DNA of 17,134 bases, taken from the NCBI GenBank assembly GCA_023415725.1, contig JAEZJR010000109.1, forward strand, positions 1 to 17,134, read 5' to 3'. The translations under genes and the position numbers were made by a program. Within the stretch, counting starts at the first letter, position 1, and each line of letters starts with the position of its first letter. This DNA comes from Acidobacteriota bacterium. GTDB lineage: Bacteria; Acidobacteriota; Blastocatellia; Pyrinomonadales; Pyrinomonadaceae. Of the stretch, positions 6,936 through 15,817 are shown one piece after another. The notes under the pieces were generated by a model that ran no database searches, had not been told where the DNA came from, and saw only the letters and a program-made list of their open reading frames with translations.

Positions 6936-8363
6936 CTAAGTTGGGTTTACCGTTGCTTTCCCGACTCTGATCGCCCCCGGAATGAACCGGCGGATTTGTC
7001 GATTCTGAACAAAAGTAAGAAATGAGATACCAAACATGAATGAAGGTGCGGCGAGACGCATGCCTGAATTCATCATGAAAAAGCCGGACCAGGCGACGGC
7101 TCCCGCAATAAATGCCTTCCCTAATAACATTTTTGTCCGGTGGAGATTTGCGGCTACCATCATCATCAGAGTGATCAGTGCAGCTAACCCAAAGACTCCG
7201 TGCTCGGAAACCAATCGAGTGAATTCGGTATGGCTCATCGCGCCGAACCCGAGAATTTGTCTCCGGCTTTCGTAGGACCCGCCAACACCGGCTCCGAAGA
7301 TCGGTCCCTCAAGAAATACTTCGATGTCCGCTTTCGCAATTTCCCAGCGGTGCGTGGTTCCGGTATCCTCGAACCGCGATCCCAGAGCTCCTTCGGTCAA
7401 CGAGTCCAAGTAGGGGAAGATGGCCAAAAAGAACACTCCACCTAAGATCAATGCAGGCACGGTTCGTTTAACGCCGCTCGAGAAATTTCGGAACTGAAAT
7501 ACGGTCAGGATAAGAATTCCGCCCAGCGCGTTGTAGATCCCTCCGCGGGAAAACGTCATCACGGCCATCGCTGCAAAGAAGAGGCCGGCAAAGGCAAAAT
7601 AGGGGGTAAAGCGTGAGGGTTTCTTATACAGGATAAGGCCGGCCAAAGACAGGAAGAACCCGAGTCCCAGCATAGATGACACCTGATTTGGGCCGAATCC
7701 GCCGCTGGTAGCAAAGTTGGAATTTCCTGAAAACTGGATTTCCTCGTTAGTTATCGTGTAGAACATGGTCGAGACTGCAACGCTGAACAATGGCAGCATT
7801 ATTGCAGTCAGCAGCCGTTTAAGCTGGTTTGGATTCATTCGGCAATTGTGAAAGAACCAACAAGCGACGACCAGCAAAAGAGGCCCGGACATGTTGGAGC
7901 TAAGTTCCGAATACGCTTCCGAAATGGTCACGCTGGCGATGGTTAGGAGACAGCCGGGAACGAGTAATAGGAAATACACGAACGGGATCGGCGGAAATCG
8001 ATACCGGTGACGTTTCATCAGGGCCAGTGCAAGGACGGCGGCCGACATGTATTTCCCGGATTCCCAGTAAATGGGAATGTGCGCCATCCGCCAAAGAACC
8101 TCAGACCCCACAATATATCCTGCGAGCATCCCGACATTCACGAGGGAGACCCGTCTGTTCAGCGCAAGGTACAGCCCTAACGCGAATACAAGCAGGGGGT
8201 GCAGGATCGCAAGTGAGCCCGCGTTGTAGAGAGCGAGACCTAAGGGAAGGTGAACGAGCGTTCCGATCATCACGATGCGGAATTCCCGTGTCGTCCACTG
8301 CTTGTCTATTTCAATACTCTTTCCTCTGGAAAGAGGTTGGCTGATCAAGATCTCGGCATTCAC
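6936..8363 (-). CDS. O-antigen ligase/polymerase (Wzy/WaaL-type) membrane protein
   Basis: 475 residues with about ten to twelve hydrophobic segments across 30-455. Family hallmarks are GGFGPNQVSSMLGLG (221-235), TFSRGGIYNALGG (270-282), a large loop with THRWEIAKADIEVF (337-350) and GPIFGAGVGGS (353-363), then SHTEFTRLVSEHGVFGLAAL (377-396). These match the O-antigen ligase superfamily, whose members polymerise undecaprenyl-linked repeat units (Wzy) or transfer the finished glycan to lipid A core or protein (WaaL/PglL). Its place among glycosyltransferases favours the polymerase role; sequence alone does not separate the two. The GTG start overlaps the preceding stop in GTGA, and a good ribosome-binding site lies six bases upstream. 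Confidence 0.87.
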   Translation of the reverse strand: MNAEILISQPLSRGKSIEIDKQWTTREFRIVMIGTLVHLPLGLALYNAGSLAILHPLLVFALGLYLALNRRVSLVNVGMLAGYIVGSEVLWRMAHIPIYWESGKYMSAAVLALALMKRHRYRFPPIPFVYFLLLVPGCLLTIASVTISEAYSELSSNMSGPLLLVVACWFFHNCRMNPNQLKRLLTAIMLPLFSVAVSTMFYTITNEEIQFSGNSNFATSGGFGPNQVSSMLGLGFFLSLAGLILYKKPSRFTPYFAFAGLFFAAMAVMTFSRGGIYNALGGILILTVFQFRNFSSGVKRTVPALILGGVFFLAIFPYLDSLTEGALGSRFEDTGTTHRWEIAKADIEVFLEGPIFGAGVGGSYESRRQILGFGAMSHTEFTRLVSEHGVFGLAALITLMMMVAANLHRTKMLLGKAFIAGAVAWSGFFMMNSGMRLAAPSFMFGISFLTFVQNRQIRRFIPGAIRVGKATVNPT

Positions 8364-9445
8364 GAATGGACCTCTTTGTGATTCAACACACTTGAATAAA
8401 CTTCCATTAACCGCTCCTGCAAGCGGTTGATAGAGTGATTGACCCTGACATGCGATCTTGCCTGTCTGCCCATACGTTCACGGGTATCGTCGTCAAGGAT
8501 CAAGGTGGTGGCGGAGCTAACCAACCCTTCGAGGTCGCCCGGCTCGATAAGGAATCCACAGCCATCGGGCACGACCTCAGGGACACCGCCGACACGGGTT
8601 GCGATCACGGGGAGGCCGTGCGCCATTGCCTCTAAGATCACGTTCGGCGTTCCTTCATGAGCCGAGGTCAGGACAAGGATGTCAGCGCATTTGTAAACGT
8701 CGGGCATGAACGGCTGTTCGCCGATAAACTTGATCTTCTCCTTGCCCAATCGATCTCTGGCGACACGTTCCTCAAGCACCGATCTGAGCGGGCCGTCACC
8801 AGCGATCACAAACTCGAGGTCGCGATCATTAAGTTCCCGGCATAGCCTGTGGGCAAGATCGATAAACAGTTCGGGCCGCTTCTGGTCGACCAAACGGCCA
8901 GCAAATAGCAGGCGTGTTTTTGAATCCGTTTTAGATCTTGTCTCTACCTCGTTCGTGGCGACGGCGTTTCGGACCAGGAAAATTCGTTTTGATTCGTATC
9001 CGGCTGCAATTGCCCGCTCTACGGCGAGATTTGTGTTTGCGATCTGCGAACGGGGTAGGGACAATTGCCACCGCCCCCAGATTCCGTTCGAAGCTACTTC
9101 GCTGGTCAGGTCATTTCGTATCGCTCCGATGCTCGGAACATTCATTACACGCCCGGCGGCGGCCGCGTAGATATTGGTGTAAAAATGCGTGCTTTGGATC
9201 AGGTCGGCGGGCCGTTTCCGCAGATTCGAGGTCAGTTTGGTCAGACGCGACAGCCTGCCCGGCGAATGGCCGATATAGTCGACATCTATTCCCTGGTCGC
9301 TTATCTCTCTCTCGTAAGCTTCCCCTTTAGTAAGGCAAACGGCCCTTACGTGTATCTGCTCAACCAGAAGTGCCTTGAGCATGTAAAGTAACTGGCGTTC
9401 GGCTCCCCCTCGCCCGAGCGTCCCGATCACAAAACAAACTCGCAT
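8360..9445 (-). CDS. Family 4 glycosyltransferase (GT-B)
   Basis: 361 residues from the ATG at 9445. The frame is open upstream to 9532, but MRVCFVIGTLGRGGAERQLL is the normal GT4 beginning, and this ATG forms a TAATG junction with the preceding gene. The glycine-rich GTLGRGGAE loop lies at 8-16. The donor half has RLLFAGRLVDQKRPELFIDL (178-197), FVIAGDGPLR (212-221), and the EX7E site HEGTPNVILEAMAHGLPVIA (263-282) followed by TRVGGVPEVV (283-292). All expected GT4 elements are intact and no membrane helix is seen. Its TGA overlaps the GTG of the polymerase-type gene. It probably adds one sugar of the lipid-linked repeat unit; the sugar is unknown. Confidence 0.88.
   Translation of the reverse strand: MRVCFVIGTLGRGGAERQLLYMLKALLVEQIHVRAVCLTKGEAYEREISDQGIDVDYIGHSPGRLSRLTKLTSNLRKRPADLIQSTHFYTNIYAAAAGRVMNVPSIGAIRNDLTSEVASNGIWGRWQLSLPRSQIANTNLAVERAIAAGYESKRIFLVRNAVATNEVETRSKTDSKTRLLFAGRLVDQKRPELFIDLAHRLCRELNDRDLEFVIAGDGPLRSVLEERVARDRLGKEKIKFIGEQPFMPDVYKCADILVLTSAHEGTPNVILEAMAHGLPVIATRVGGVPEVVPDGCGFLIEPGDLEGLVSSATTLILDDDTRERMGRQARSHVRVNHSINRLQERLMEVYSSVLNHKEVHS
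8370..8375 (-). promoter_or_regulatory. Shine-Dalgarno for the polymerase-type gene
   Basis: AGAGGT on the - strand lies six bases before the GTG at 8363, inside the end of the preceding GT4 gene. It is the clearest ribosome-binding site in the operon and supports the GTG start over other candidates. Confidence 0.65.
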
Positions 9446-10632
9446 TAACTGACCCGCTCGCTTGAGGGCCTTTCGGCTAACGATGTGACGTCCCAGGCTC
9501 CCCGCAGTATTTCTCCGATTCGCATCTGCCAATCCTCCAAGGAGTATTGACGGGCAGTGTCAATGGCTTTCGCGGACATTTCGATGTATCCCGATCGATC
9601 TGAGCAGATATCTCTAACGGCGGCCGCCACGATGTCGGGCTCAGGCTTGTCGACCAAGACACCGCCGCCCGACTTCATGAGCTCAGGCAAGACCGAAACC
9701 GGCGTAACAACGACCGGCAGGCCGACAGCGAGAGCTTCGAGAACTACTTTCGGAAAACCCTCGGAAGCTGAGGTTGGGAAACAGAAGACGTGCGAGCGTT
9801 CGAGAATATCGAGCACTGATCTGTGCTCGAGCTTGCCGTGAAATCGAACGGCAGGATCAAGTTCCAGGCGATTTACCTGACCCATCAATTCGGTCAAAAG
9901 CGTTCCTTCGCCTACCACGTCGAGGGTTGCGTTCGGAAATGCTTTTCGGATCAAGGGCATGCTCTTGATCACTACGTCCGTGCCTTTCCGCGGTTCCTGT
10001 CGGCAGACGGTGACGATCCGGACATTGCCGTCAGCGGGCAAACTGCGAGGAAGCCGGTTCTTCATCTGTTCGCGACGGAGCGAAGTGGAAAAGATCCATT
10101 TGATGTTCTTATTGCGAGCAGAAGGTGGCTCTTGCGATCCGCCGGTCGCGAGCATCACGTTTCGCTTGTCCGTGAAATGCTCCATACTCCATTTCCACAC
10201 CCTCTCCGCGACGGTCCGCTGAACGAACCAGTTTCCGCAGTGTCTAACAAAAAGTGGCTTACGAAGCAGCAAGGCGAAAAGCATTCCGATCGTACCGACG
10301 TCGCCCGGGATCGGGGTATGAACCGCGTCTGCGCGCCGAACCTCTTTCCAGATACTTGTTCCGTTCCTGATCAACCATCGCGGGATGTCGAGTTTCCTTC
10401 TAAAACCACTGCCCTTTGGAGGCGACAAGGGCACTACATTGACCTTCTTACCCCGCAGCGCCGTGAGGCCGCGAACAGTTTCGGTCTTGGTGCAGGGGAC
10501 AAGCAGGGTCGTTGATTCGAACAGTTCAGAGATCGCCTCCATTTGGAAGGGGAAGCCCCCATCTGTCAGGTAGGGAATTGGTGCGGTGTCTGATCTCCAG
10601 ACCAGCTTGTGAGAAACCACTGCGAGTCGCAT
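9445..10632 (-). CDS. Family 4 glycosyltransferase (GT-B)
   Basis: 395 residues, ATG start, five bases after the methyltransferase stop. The donor domain shows VRIVTVCRQEPRKGTDVVIK (204-223), LDVVGEGTLL (237-246), and EGFPKVVLEALAVGLPVVVT (291-310) with an intact EX7E (E291, E299). The N-terminal half is less standard: it opens with MRLAVVSHKLVWRSDTAPIP and has HTPIPGDVGTIGMLFALLL (105-123) and FVRHCGNWF (128-136), without the common GG-AE loop. It is a soluble GT-B enzyme, likely acting at the cytoplasmic membrane face on a lipid-linked acceptor. The C-terminal ~20 residues are hydrophilic and may be disordered. Its stop overlaps the next GT4 start by one base. Confidence 0.86.
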   Translation of the reverse strand: MRLAVVSHKLVWRSDTAPIPYLTDGGFPFQMEAISELFESTTLLVPCTKTETVRGLTALRGKKVNVVPLSPPKGSGFRRKLDIPRWLIRNGTSIWKEVRRADAVHTPIPGDVGTIGMLFALLLRKPLFVRHCGNWFVQRTVAERVWKWSMEHFTDKRNVMLATGGSQEPPSARNKNIKWIFSTSLRREQMKNRLPRSLPADGNVRIVTVCRQEPRKGTDVVIKSMPLIRKAFPNATLDVVGEGTLLTELMGQVNRLELDPAVRFHGKLEHRSVLDILERSHVFCFPTSASEGFPKVVLEALAVGLPVVVTPVSVLPELMKSGGGVLVDKPEPDIVAAAVRDICSDRSGYIEMSAKAIDTARQYSLEDWQMRIGEILRGAWDVTSLAERPSSERVS

Positions 10633-10637
10633 TACAG

Positions 10638-11348
10638 TCAGTGCTTGGTCATTACCGCAATAAAATGGGTTCGCAAAAAGGGAAGCGAGCTAAGCAACGT
10701 TGCCAACACCCAACTCAAACTTGCCGCCCTACGTAAAATTGGCGGAGCCAATGTGACCGACCGGAACTGGTGATCATAGTTTGGAAATAACCTGACGATC
10801 TCTGAACGGCCGATCCCGCGGATCTGTTTGTTACGCGGATTGCCTACCGCGGCGTCGTACCAAAGCACCACGCCCCCCTCTGTAAGAACACGATCTACCT
10901 CCCTTGCGACAAGAAGCCGAAAATTCTCGTCGAGGATGGAAGAGAAGAGAGTTGAAACAACTACCAGATCGAAATGGTGATTTTGCCAGGGCAGGCGATT
11001 TGCGTTTCCGACAAGTAATCGAGCGTTGGGGAGTGACGCTTGTGCGATCGATGCTCGTTCCTCGTCAAGTTCGATCCCGTACAGGTCTCCCTCCCTCATC
11101 CCCCAGGAGATCAACCTTCCCAGCCACCCCAGTCTTCCATAGCCAACTTCCAGACAGCGGTCCCCCTTAGTAGGAAACTTGCCGATCTTCTTTAGCAATA
11201 GAGCCGCGACCCTCTCCCGCTCGGCGATCATGAACATTTCGCCCGGTTGCCATGGGGCGTATAGTTCGGCCCCGATCTCTTTTTCGCGGCGCTGATATTC
11301 AGTTCGAATTCGTCGGGTCTCTTCCTGAACTGCGGCTTCGTTTTGCAT
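10638..11348 (-). CDS. SAM-dependent class I methyltransferase
   Basis: 236 residues from the ATG at 11348. An in-frame ATG at 11534 would extend the protein 62 residues into the preceding GT2 gene, with a sequence unlike a methyltransferase, so I reject it. Motif I is RCLEVGYGRLGWLGRLI (64-80), followed by the acidic ribose-binding strand LYGIELDEERA (89-99), LVGNANRLPW (112-121) and FDLVVVSTLFSSILD (126-140). This is a Rossmann-fold methyltransferase of the type common in glycan loci, where it may methylate a sugar hydroxyl or the chain end. C-terminal residues 205-232 are fairly hydrophobic and could touch the membrane. It begins 16 bases after the GT2 stop and ends five bases before the next gene. 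The acceptor is unknown. Confidence 0.83.
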   Translation of the reverse strand: MQNEAAVQEETRRIRTEYQRREKEIGAELYAPWQPGEMFMIAERERVAALLLKKIGKFPTKGDRCLEVGYGRLGWLGRLISWGMREGDLYGIELDEERASIAQASLPNARLLVGNANRLPWQNHHFDLVVVSTLFSSILDENFRLLVAREVDRVLTEGGVVLWYDAAVGNPRNKQIRGIGRSEIVRLFPNYDHQFRSVTLAPPILRRAASLSWVLATLLSSLPFLRTHFIAVMTKH

Positions 11349-11364
11349 GCTAGAGAAATCGACG

Positions 11365-12309
11365 CTAGTTGCGGCCAACAGTACTAAAAATCCCCTCGAC
11401 ACGACCGACGATCTCAAGTAGATCATCAGACCTAAATCGTCGCACCGCCGACAATCCGAGACGGAACAATTCAAACGCCTGAAAGCGCCAAAACCGGAAC
11501 AGGCGCCCGTTGTCGAGTGGCCCGGCAACATCACGAAACACGTAGTAGTAGTTCGCTACTGCCTTATAACCGATACTTCGCCGATCCGAGCGGCCGTTCG
11601 GGGAACGGAGTTCTACACAATGGGCGTCTCCGCATTGCAGTAGTTTCCAATCGCGGGCCGCCCGGAGTGATAAATGAGCGTCTTCGAGCACTCCATAATC
11701 TCGAAAGAACTCGTCAAAACGAAGGCCGGAATCGAAAACCTGTCTACGCCACACCGCGCATGCCGTTGTCATGAAGTCCACCGGCCGCGTCCCCGAAAAA
11801 GGCGGCTGCATACTGTTGTTGATCGGGTATCCGCATTCGAAATCGTATCGACCCGGTTCGAAAGTTGTAAGAAGCCCCAGGCTGCGATACCAACGCCATC
11901 TTTCAGACGTGGTCGAATCGAAATACTCGTTCGAACGATAGCCCACGACACCCCCTACGCTACGCTCGTGGTCCGTTTCAAAGACCTTGAGGATCGTCCG
12001 AAAGAAGTCGGGAGCAAGTCGTACATCGTCATCAATGAAAGCGATAAAATCTCCTTTTGCTGCATCGATGCCATGGTTCCTTTGGATCGCGGTCCCGCCA
12101 TCTTGACGGATATAATTGATTCGGATCGGGTAGGTTTCGATGATCGATCGGACGACCTGTTCTGTTTCGTCATGACCTGACGGAGCACCGTCCACGAGTA
12201 TTATTTCGTCGGGCCTCAGCGGCAGGAGTGCGATGTTCTCAAGGAGGCCGGCAACCTCAACGGGACGAAGAAATGTGGGAGTCACGACCGAAATTGTTGG
12301 CGTGCTCAT
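11365..12309 (-). CDS. Family 2 glycosyltransferase (GT-A)
   Basis: 314 residues. The opening ISVVTPTFLRPVEVAGLLEN (6-25), EIILVDGAPSG (35-45), QRNHGIDAAKGDFIAFIDDD (76-95) with the DDD metal site, and YGVLEDAHLSLRA (205-217) with the ED catalytic-base region, define a GT2 transferase. The segment FMTTACAVWRRQVFDSGLRF (179-198) fits the acceptor side. There is no clear membrane helix, so it is cytoplasmic. The C-terminal part is rich in Arg and Phe (RLFRFWRFQAFELFRLGL) and may bind the membrane peripherally. Its ATG follows the TAG of the preceding gene with no base between (TAGATG), so translation is likely coupled. It probably adds one sugar of the repeat unit. Confidence 0.87.
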   Translation of the reverse strand: MSTPTISVVTPTFLRPVEVAGLLENIALLPLRPDEIILVDGAPSGHDETEQVVRSIIETYPIRINYIRQDGGTAIQRNHGIDAAKGDFIAFIDDDVRLAPDFFRTILKVFETDHERSVGGVVGYRSNEYFDSTTSERWRWYRSLGLLTTFEPGRYDFECGYPINNSMQPPFSGTRPVDFMTTACAVWRRQVFDSGLRFDEFFRDYGVLEDAHLSLRAARDWKLLQCGDAHCVELRSPNGRSDRRSIGYKAVANYYYVFRDVAGPLDNGRLFRFWRFQAFELFRLGLSAVRRFRSDDLLEIVGRVEGIFSTVGRN

Positions 12310-13854
12310 CTAAATGACAGCCTTGTTCCTCGCTATATTCACAAGGAGGTCGGCGACCCTTTTGCCGGAAGAGCCGTCGAGACTGGTACCGAACATTCGG
12401 CTGATAAGGTCCTTCCGCTCGTCCGCACCATCATGCTGGTTCGCTAACGAGTCGTGGATCAGGCGGCGCATATCATTAACAGAGGTCGCCACCTGGACCG
12501 CACCGCTTTCTACTACGGGTTTGTAGTGGTCGAACTCATAATAATCCGCGTACGAGAGCTCGTGATCAGGAACGCTCGGCGGATTGTAACCGACGTTGAT
12601 CACCGGTTTATCGAACATGCAGAGTTCTAGAGAGACCGTCGAGGCGACATTGATCCCGATCGAGCAATGCCGCAAGGCATTCACCAGTGCGAAAGAATCC
12701 TCGTACTTCGGAGTTAGCCATTTGGCCTCCCACAGCGGATCGGCAAAGAGAATATCAGGCCGGCGGCGCCTGAGTTCATCAAACCTTCCGGTCAGATCTT
12801 TTGCGTAGACCCGGACCAGAAGCTGCGGCCGAGTGTCCTCGGGGCATTCGGACAAGATATCGGCGATCCCCTCGACTATCTCAGGTTCGCCAGGCATATG
12901 GTTTGCCATACCCGTGGTGTAAAGAATGATCGGTCGGCGATGATCCGCTCCCGTCTGCACGCAGTAATCTTCCCGACTCAAGTAAAACCTCGACTGAAAA
13001 TGATGGTCGAATTGAGGTGTGCCAGTGACGAACACGCGGTCCGGTTTCACCCAGCCGTACATTTCCAGAAGCTGATGTTTCAACTGCTCGTTCCAGACCA
13101 AAAAGTAGTCGTACGGCAGCATGATCCGCCCCTGCGACGTAAGATTGTCCCAGCTGAATATGAATGTGGCGGTCGGGATCCCGAGCCACTGCGCAGCCTG
13201 TATCGCCTGGGTCGCATTGCGACTGTGAACGTGAGACCCATTGAAAACGAGAGAGGGCCGGATACGTTTGAATTCAAGTTCGTAATCCTTTGTGGTGCTC
13301 AGCAATCGGCTCGACGCCCGTTCCGTTCGTTGCAGCAAGCTCAATCCGAATCTGTTCGCAAATGGGTAGCTGACGATCTTTTTCGCCACGCGCTTTGATC
13401 TCATCGGAAACGTCACGGCCTCGGTATCTCGCAGGCGCGAGCGCTCCTGCGCCGCGCGTGACCATACCCAACGGTTGTGAGCGACGTCGAGGATCTCACG
13501 CTGTATCCTTACGGGCCACCGCTCGTAATACTCCTCGAGTGGGTGGATGGGCCCAAACTTTCTACGCAATTCCTCGTCGATCTCGGAGTCAGTAGTTATC
13601 GAAAACAACCAAAGGCGTTCCTGTTTTGCTACTTCATCGAGGGTGCCGCTGTAAACAAAGTTTCGGATGACCTCCCCGCGGGGGATGAGCACAACCACCC
13701 CGCCCCGCTCTCCTCGATCAAGGGGGCGCGGTTCGGTATTCAGCGATCCATCCACGCCTTCAACCAATTCAGACCGAATTTGTGTTACCACCTCTGCCGG
13801 TTGCTGAGTGTCTCGAGTGCCTCTGTCAAACACTTGATCTATCTGATGCTGCAC
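12310..13854 (-). CDS. GT-B-like transferase with SWDN motif, CDP-glycerol-transferase-like (paralogue B)
   Basis: 514 residues from a GTG at 13854, 24 bases after the amidotransferase stop. The first ~50 residues are hydrophilic and of uncertain reality. The core holds FSWDNLTSQGRI (233-244), YDYFLVWNEQLKHQL (248-262), VFVTGTPQFDHHFQSRFYLS (274-293), VASTVSLELCMFDKPVINVG (403-422) and HYKPVVESGAV (443-453). The block around 403-422 resembles the donor-binding segment of CDP-glycerol glycerophosphotransferases (TagB/TagF type). Where its neighbour at 15818-17134 has VRPHP, this protein has VRVYAKD (347-353), so a usually important histidine is missing. There is no membrane helix. It may transfer a polyol-phosphate or sugar group to the glycan; the function is not established. 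Confidence 0.72.
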   Translation of the reverse strand: MQHQIDQVFDRGTRDTQQPAEVVTQIRSELVEGVDGSLNTEPRPLDRGERGGVVVLIPRGEVIRNFVYSGTLDEVAKQERLWLFSITTDSEIDEELRRKFGPIHPLEEYYERWPVRIQREILDVAHNRWVWSRAAQERSRLRDTEAVTFPMRSKRVAKKIVSYPFANRFGLSLLQRTERASSRLLSTTKDYELEFKRIRPSLVFNGSHVHSRNATQAIQAAQWLGIPTATFIFSWDNLTSQGRIMLPYDYFLVWNEQLKHQLLEMYGWVKPDRVFVTGTPQFDHHFQSRFYLSREDYCVQTGADHRRPIILYTTGMANHMPGEPEIVEGIADILSECPEDTRPQLLVRVYAKDLTGRFDELRRRRPDILFADPLWEAKWLTPKYEDSFALVNALRHCSIGINVASTVSLELCMFDKPVINVGYNPPSVPDHELSYADYYEFDHYKPVVESGAVQVATSVNDMRRLIHDSLANQHDGADERKDLISRMFGTSLDGSSGKRVADLLVNIARNKAVI

Positions 13855-13878
13855 GCAGTATTCGGAAAAGCGGTCGGT

Positions 13879-15816
13879 TCAATGAAAATAGGGCAGAATG
13901 CATTGCCCTAAATGATAAACGGACTGCAAAGCGGACTGCTCGCTTTCCAAATTGACTTGTGCATTGTCACGAATATGTCGGCTAACCTCATCGATCGAGT
14001 GGCCCATCGAATAGATCCGACCGAACACTTCAACGGATGCAAGCTTTGCCACAAAGTATGGCTCCTGAGATTCAACTAGGAAGGATTGGGCAGACCTTGA
14101 GAGTCCCAGATTATCCGCGACCCAACCGTCGCGGAAAAATCCTTGATCGATCTTTAAGAATTTGTGCCCGTACATCGGGAATCCTTCTTTCTTCTTGCGA
14201 ACGATCCTCTTGGGGAGATATTTCTCAGCAGCCTTGCGTACAATCCACTTATCAACAAGGAATGGATGCTTGTAATTATGGAACCGCCTTGTCCTGCCTA
14301 TCTTGTATTTGGACGGTAAGTTGACCGCGAACCTCACCATCTCCTCATCGAGGAAAGGGAATCGAGCCTCGATGGACGACATCATTCCCATTCTGTCGTT
14401 TCTATGCAGCAGGGTGATCAGGTGCTCCCTGATCATCTTGATCGTCATGTACTGCTCGTCCCGGTTGCGAGCGGAAAGCCCCGACAGTCTTTCCGACGCT
14501 CGGTATTCAAGCTGTTCCAATTCGAAGCCCTGTACCAGGTTGTTAAGAAATGCGATCGGCGTATTGCCGTTATTCTCGAATACGTATGAATGCAGCTTCG
14601 GAACGACCTTGCACAGCGACTCAAAAAGATCCTTTGGCATCGCGGCGATGCTGTCATAGCGTCTGGTCAATAGACGTGGATAGCCTAAGAAAAGTTCGTC
14701 GGCCCCCTCACCCGTGAGCACGGCCTTTACGTTAGAATCTCGCGCGAGTCGTGCAACGTTCGAGAACGGTATTGAGTTTACGTGCACCACGATCGGGCAT
14801 TCGTAATGGTAAGTGACCGCCGCCCAATCTCGAAGTATCATGTCGGGCTCAAATCGATATTCGTAAACGTCTTTATCGATGTAGTTCGAGAGTGCCTTCA
14901 CATCTTCATATTCCGAGTATTTGCCCACAATATTGGCTGTGAAAAGTTTAATATCGGCATTATGTTTCGAGGCCACCGCCGAAATCATGCTCGAATCGAT
15001 GCCTCCACTAACGAATGCGCCGACCGGAGCGTCGCTTACCAGCATTTTTTGGACAGCCTGCGAGAAAATTAGGTCAAAATCGCCAAGGATCTTATCGGAA
15101 GGTTTCTCGTTGAGCTCTTTGTGGTAGTCGAGGTCGAAATCTTCTACGACATCGTAATAGATCGTTTCGACAGGTTCGCCTCTTAGTCCGATCCGCAGGT
15201 AGCTGCCAGGCCGGACGGACTTTACACCTTTGAAAAGGGTGAACTCGGGCGATTTCTCGGCAATGTTGTTAGCGGCGAAGAGCGTCCTTACCGGATCTGG
15301 TTGCAGTCCCAGAATTTGCGCCAACGCCTTGATCTCCGAGGCCCAATAAATTGCCCCGTTCGACTCGCAATAGTACAAGGGCTTGATTCCAACCCGGTCG
15401 CGGGCGAGCCAAAGCGTTTCTTCTAACTCATCGTAGAAAGCGAACGCGAACATTCCCCTCGTCGTGCTCAAACATTTTTCGATCCCTTCTAAGGCCAGGG
15501 AATTGAAGAGCACTTCGGTGTCGCAAGTGGTCCTGAACCCGACCTCGAATTCTCTTTCAAGTCGGGCGCGAGTTTTCTGAAAGTTGTAGATCTCGCCGTT
15601 GTAAACCAGGGAGTATCGGCGGTTGGAAAAGGGTTGATTCGCTGCCTCGGAAAGGTCCAAAAGGCTAAGGCGATTATGGGCAAGGGCCGCCTTTCCCCGC
15701 AGTTCTGCGCCGAAGTTGTTCGGCCCGCGATGCGTCATCACATGCCCGAGACGTTCTGCGACCTCGATGCTAGCTTCCTTTCCGTTTCGCTGAAAAACTC
15801 CGGCAATACCGCACAT
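13879..15816 (-). CDS. asnB: Glutamine-dependent asparagine-synthetase-type amidotransferase
   Basis: 645 residues from the ATG at 15816. The frame is open to 15906, but only this start leaves Cys2 as N-terminal nucleophile (MCGIAGVF) of the class II glutaminase. Other glutaminase motifs are THRGPN (28-33), AHNRLSLLDLSEAANQPF (46-63) and VYNGEIYNF (71-79). The synthetase domain has the PP-loop VSGGIDSS (269-276), LTGEGADELFLGY (367-379), HRNDRMGM (471-478) and EARFPFLDEEMVRFA (483-497). Both active sites look complete. It could make asparagine, but such proteins inside polysaccharide loci often amidate a uronic acid or another carboxylate of the glycan (WbpS-like); context favours that, unproven. 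One base separates it from the preceding stop. The symbol names the family, not a proven role. Confidence 0.9.
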   Translation of the reverse strand: MCGIAGVFQRNGKEASIEVAERLGHVMTHRGPNNFGAELRGKAALAHNRLSLLDLSEAANQPFSNRRYSLVYNGEIYNFQKTRARLEREFEVGFRTTCDTEVLFNSLALEGIEKCLSTTRGMFAFAFYDELEETLWLARDRVGIKPLYYCESNGAIYWASEIKALAQILGLQPDPVRTLFAANNIAEKSPEFTLFKGVKSVRPGSYLRIGLRGEPVETIYYDVVEDFDLDYHKELNEKPSDKILGDFDLIFSQAVQKMLVSDAPVGAFVSGGIDSSMISAVASKHNADIKLFTANIVGKYSEYEDVKALSNYIDKDVYEYRFEPDMILRDWAAVTYHYECPIVVHVNSIPFSNVARLARDSNVKAVLTGEGADELFLGYPRLLTRRYDSIAAMPKDLFESLCKVVPKLHSYVFENNGNTPIAFLNNLVQGFELEQLEYRASERLSGLSARNRDEQYMTIKMIREHLITLLHRNDRMGMMSSIEARFPFLDEEMVRFAVNLPSKYKIGRTRRFHNYKHPFLVDKWIVRKAAEKYLPKRIVRKKKEGFPMYGHKFLKIDQGFFRDGWVADNLGLSRSAQSFLVESQEPYFVAKLASVEVFGRIYSMGHSIDEVSRHIRDNAQVNLESEQSALQSVYHLGQCILPYFH

Positions 15817-15817
15817 A

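Noticed and set aside
9446..9532. N-terminal extension of the GT4 gene at 8360-9445
   Set aside because: The extra 29 residues overlap the preceding gene; the ATG at 9445 gives the normal GT4 opening and a TAATG junction.
9823..10515. Long + strand open frame of 230 codons opposite the GT4 gene at 9445-10632
   Set aside because: It is antisense to a gene with clear GT4 motifs, its translation has no recognisable domain and is rich in Arg/His/Pro, as expected for a shadow frame.
11349..11534. N-terminal extension of the methyltransferase
   Set aside because: The extra 62 residues overlap the GT2 gene and are Cys/Ser/Arg-rich with no methyltransferase likeness.
13477..13911. + strand open frame across the start of paralogue B and the end of the amidotransferase
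   Set aside because: It lies opposite real coding sequence on both sides and has no family resemblance.
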